Positions 61,995-64,000 of a stretch of DNA of 64,000 bases are shown piece after piece. The stretch is from Fontivita pretiosa. Lineage in GTDB: Bacteria > Planctomycetota > Phycisphaerae > Tepidisphaerales > Tepidisphaeraceae. Position numbers and translations under genes: made by a program. The notes under the pieces were generated by a model that saw nothing but the letters and a program-made list of their open reading frames with translations, had not been told where the DNA came from and searched no databases. The first letter of the stretch is position 1; the number at the start of each line of letters is the position of its first letter. The stretch lies in assembly GCF_050410795.1 (NCBI RefSeq), contig NZ_CP191258.1, forward strand, positions 1,550,001-1,614,000. Direction: 5' to 3'.

Positions 61995-63161
61995 ATGCGA
62001 AAAACCGGACACAGGGGCGTTTCGACGATTTATGCGGTGATCGCGCTGGTGGTCTTCTGCGCGTTCTGCTCATTGGGGGTGGACCTGGGGCGGGTGCAGT
62101 TGGCGAGGTCCGAGCTCCAGGCTGCCGCCGACGCCGCCGCACGCCACGCCGCCACCGGCCTGGCCGACGGCACCGCCCTGGCCAAAGCCCGTGCCGCCGC
62201 CTCCGACAACAAGGTCGATGGGCAGACGGTGGCAATCCAGCCCGGCGACGTGCTGCTGGGCAACTGGGACGCCGCCTTGACCCCTCGCTTCAGCTCCGCC
62301 CGCACACCGCTGAACGCCGTGCAGGTCAGCCTCGCCCGCAGCCACGCCAACGGCAACCCCATCCCCCTGCTGTTCGCTGCAATTCTCGGGCAGGAATCCT
62401 GCGACGTGCGGGTCTCGGCCATCGCCACCGTCGCGCCGGCCCTGCCCAAGGGCTTCATCGGACTCAATGGCGTGACTGTCAAGAACAATCTGATCTCCGC
62501 CGGATACAACTCCTCGGTCAACACCGTCCCGGCGCTGAGCTATCGCGCCGCGGGCATGGTCGGGTCCAACGTCTCGATCACTGCGGCCCAGAATGAGGTC
62601 GCCGGGCTGGTCGTGCTCGGACCGTCGGCCAGCCACAACCTCAATCTCGCCGATCCGCCCTTGCGCATCGACGAGCCGATCCTCACACCCATGCTCGATT
62701 TCGCCGCCGCTCCCGCCGCCAATCCCAGCGGCGTGCCAAAAGACCTGACCGTCAGCGGCAACACGGTGCTGCCGGGAGGAACCTATCACTTCAATTCCAT
62801 CACCCTGCGAAACAACGCCTCGCTGAGCTTCTCGGCCCCGGCCACGCTGTACATCGACGGCAACGTCACCTTCCTTCAGAGCGGTCATATCACGGCGTAC
62901 GGTTCGGTGCCGGCGAACCTGAGGATCTTCCAGCGCGGGGCCGGGACGATCTTCGGTGGCAGCACCGCCAACAACATTGACGTGTGCGCCGTAATCGAAG
63001 CGCCACAGACCGCGTTCATCGGCTGGAACGGCGCCTCCCTGAAGGGCGCCGCCACCTTCCTCAGCATCGAAGCCAAGAACAACCTGGAGCTGTATTACGA
63101 CGAGTCGCTTCACCGCACGCTCGACGGCTCCGACCCGAGCCGAGTAGCACTGGTGAAATGA
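61995..63161 (+). CDS. TadG-like protein with repetitive tail (KNN type)
   Basis: 388 aa. The start is fixed by AGGAGG (61980-61985) 9 bases upstream; the open frame extends further but into antisense-like sequence. The anchor is GVSTIYAVIALVVFCAFCSLGVDLGRVQLARSELQAAADAAARHAATG. The tail ends CAVIEAPQTAFIGWNGASLKG and FLSIEAKNNLELYYDESLH, close to the preceding gene over the whole length. Third of three in tandem; exported surface protein. Confidence 0.78.
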   Translation: MRKTGHRGVSTIYAVIALVVFCAFCSLGVDLGRVQLARSELQAAADAAARHAATGLADGTALAKARAAASDNKVDGQTVAIQPGDVLLGNWDAALTPRFSSARTPLNAVQVSLARSHANGNPIPLLFAAILGQESCDVRVSAIATVAPALPKGFIGLNGVTVKNNLISAGYNSSVNTVPALSYRAAGMVGSNVSITAAQNEVAGLVVLGPSASHNLNLADPPLRIDEPILTPMLDFAAAPAANPSGVPKDLTVSGNTVLPGGTYHFNSITLRNNASLSFSAPATLYIDGNVTFLQSGHITAYGSVPANLRIFQRGAGTIFGGSTANNIDVCAVIEAPQTAFIGWNGASLKGAATFLSIEAKNNLELYYDESLHRTLDGSDPSRVALVK

Positions 63162-63174
63162 CGCGCCGCCCGCA

Positions 63175-64000
63175 TCAGAACCGCGACAGGGACGCCACAT
63201 CCTCCGGCAGCGGCGCCTGCGGCTGGCTGTGCGGCTCATTCAGACCAATCTCTTCGTCGGTGAGATAGCAGCCGGGGTCGGCGGCCCAGGGGTCGCCGCT
63301 GGAGATCTCCGCGCGGGCGCGCAGGCCTCCGCCACACACGTCCTTGAACTTGCAGGCTCCGCATCGGCCCTTGAGCAGGGGCAGGCGATCCTTCAGCCCG
63401 GCCATGATCGGGTCGCTGGTGTCCTGCCAGATCTCGCTGAACTTCCGCTGTTTGACATTGCCGAAGCTGCGATACATGGAGAACTGGTCGGCGTGGACAT
63501 CGCCGTAGAAGTCGATGTTGGCGATTCCGACACCGCTGGAATATCGCCCGCCGCCATTCCAGCGGATCATCTCCAGCACCTGTTGCGCGCGGGGGTGATT
63601 CTCGCGGAGCATGCGCAGATAGAGGTAGACGCCATCGCAATGGTTATCGACGGTGAGGATCTCGACGCGCTTGCCGCGCTGCACCAGGTCATTGGTGCGG
63701 GTGATGATGGTGTCGATCGCCTGCCGCGCCATCGCCGGGGTCAGGGCCAGCAGGTCCTTGCCCCTGCCCGCCGGACACAGGTGGTAGAAGCAGGCGCGAT
63801 CGATGCCTTCACGCTCGATCAGATCAAACAGCTTGTCCAGGTTTTGTGCGGTGTGTCGCGTGAGAGTAAGCCGCAGGCCAACCTTCTGCCCGACGTCCAC
63901 GCAGTGCCGGAATCCGCGCATGGTGCGCTCGAAGGCGCCCTGCACGCCGCGGAACTCGTCGTGGATCGCGGGAATCGCGCTGTCCAGGCTGATGCCGACG
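63175..64000 (-). CDS. Radical SAM/SPASM protein, NirJ/AhbC/AhbD-like (5' partial)
   Basis: At least 275 aa are in the window and the frame is open to its right edge (VGISLDSAIPAIHDEFRGVQGAFERTM), so the N-terminal CxxxCxxC cluster lies outside. HLCPAGRGKDLLALTP and TVDNHCDGVYLYLRMLRENHPRA match the haem-modifying radical SAM family. The SPASM region CGACKFKDVCGGGLRARAEISSGDPWAADPGCYL has the Fe-S ligands. Members build haem d1 (NirJ) or haem b by the alternative siroheme route (AhbC/D). Which of these it is cannot be told from this part. Confidence 0.87.
   Translation of the reverse strand, partial: VGISLDSAIPAIHDEFRGVQGAFERTMRGFRHCVDVGQKVGLRLTLTRHTAQNLDKLFDLIEREGIDRACFYHLCPAGRGKDLLALTPAMARQAIDTIITRTNDLVQRGKRVEILTVDNHCDGVYLYLRMLRENHPRAQQVLEMIRWNGGGRYSSGVGIANIDFYGDVHADQFSMYRSFGNVKQRKFSEIWQDTSDPIMAGLKDRLPLLKGRCGACKFKDVCGGGLRARAEISSGDPWAADPGCYLTDEEIGLNEPHSQPQAPLPEDVASLSRF

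Noticed and set aside
1..64000. Phage, plasmid or defence island
   Set aside because: No integrase, capsid, replication-partition or restriction genes seen; the single IS is the only recognised mobile element with a transposase.

Overview
The window is about 64 kb of GC-rich DNA. It looks like a chromosome segment from a planctomycete, most likely class Phycisphaerae. This rests on protein signatures rather than a marker gene: an LEPR-XLL-type signal after the N-terminus of a secreted beta-helix protein, the C-terminal zinc ribbon typical of planctomycete membrane proteins (GLCPVCAYDLR...CPECG), dockerin-like pairs in a giant secreted protein, and families of TadG-like proteins with repetitive tails. 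There is no phage, plasmid or CRISPR signature.

Layout. (1) 1-6.8 kb: a surface-appendage cluster of two PilX-like proteins, three prepilin-type pseudopilins and one TadG-like protein. (2) 6.8-13.4 kb, minus strand: trpB, tilS, a zinc-ribbon/TPR membrane protein, an EamA transporter and an unknown membrane protein. (3) 13.7-15.3 kb: secreted beta-helix protein. (4) 15.6-24.7 kb: an exopolysaccharide operon (Wzc-type tyrosine autokinase, degenerate GGDEF-like protein, three GT4 glycosyltransferases, O-antigen-ligase-like polymerase) with closely coupled starts. The last glycosyltransferase runs into a long palindrome that was split by an IS element, leaving a 10-bp target duplication. (5) 24.7-30.5 kb: recR, small disordered proteins, DUF481 porin-like protein, MscL, a lipoprotein, and a LolA-like/TlpA fusion. 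(6) 30.5-36.5 kb: a giant fibronectin/dockerin/transglutaminase-like protein with a G10 tract near its start, then a degraded region (tlpA-paralogue remnant, tandem repeats), then a BNR-repeat protein. (7) 36.7-52.4 kb: mostly housekeeping and hypothetical genes, including dnaA behind a 760-base leader, tdh, a GH35-like enzyme, an SGNH hydrolase, a FAD oxidoreductase, and tRNA-Pro(TGG) and tRNA-Glu(TTC). (8) 52.4-58.1 kb: two paralogous secreted propeller-type glycosidase-like proteins (one PA14-linked, one LamG-linked) divergent from a FadR-type regulator. (9) 58.3-64 kb: a zinc-ribbon membrane protein, three more TadG-like proteins in tandem, and a NirJ/Ahb-like radical SAM protein cut by the window edge.

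How the genes fit together: much of the window serves the cell surface, with pilin-like anchors carrying repetitive tails at both ends, capsule or EPS synthesis, and secreted polysaccharide-active proteins. The best candidate for an under-described system is the pair of pilin-like clusters. A similar SGN- or KNN-rich tail ending in a conserved 'YAP...G.V.GK.LS..G...HYDE' segment follows a TadG-type anchor four times, and a related repetitive tail follows PilX-type anchors twice, alongside three pseudopilins. No motor or secretin gene for these is visible in the window.
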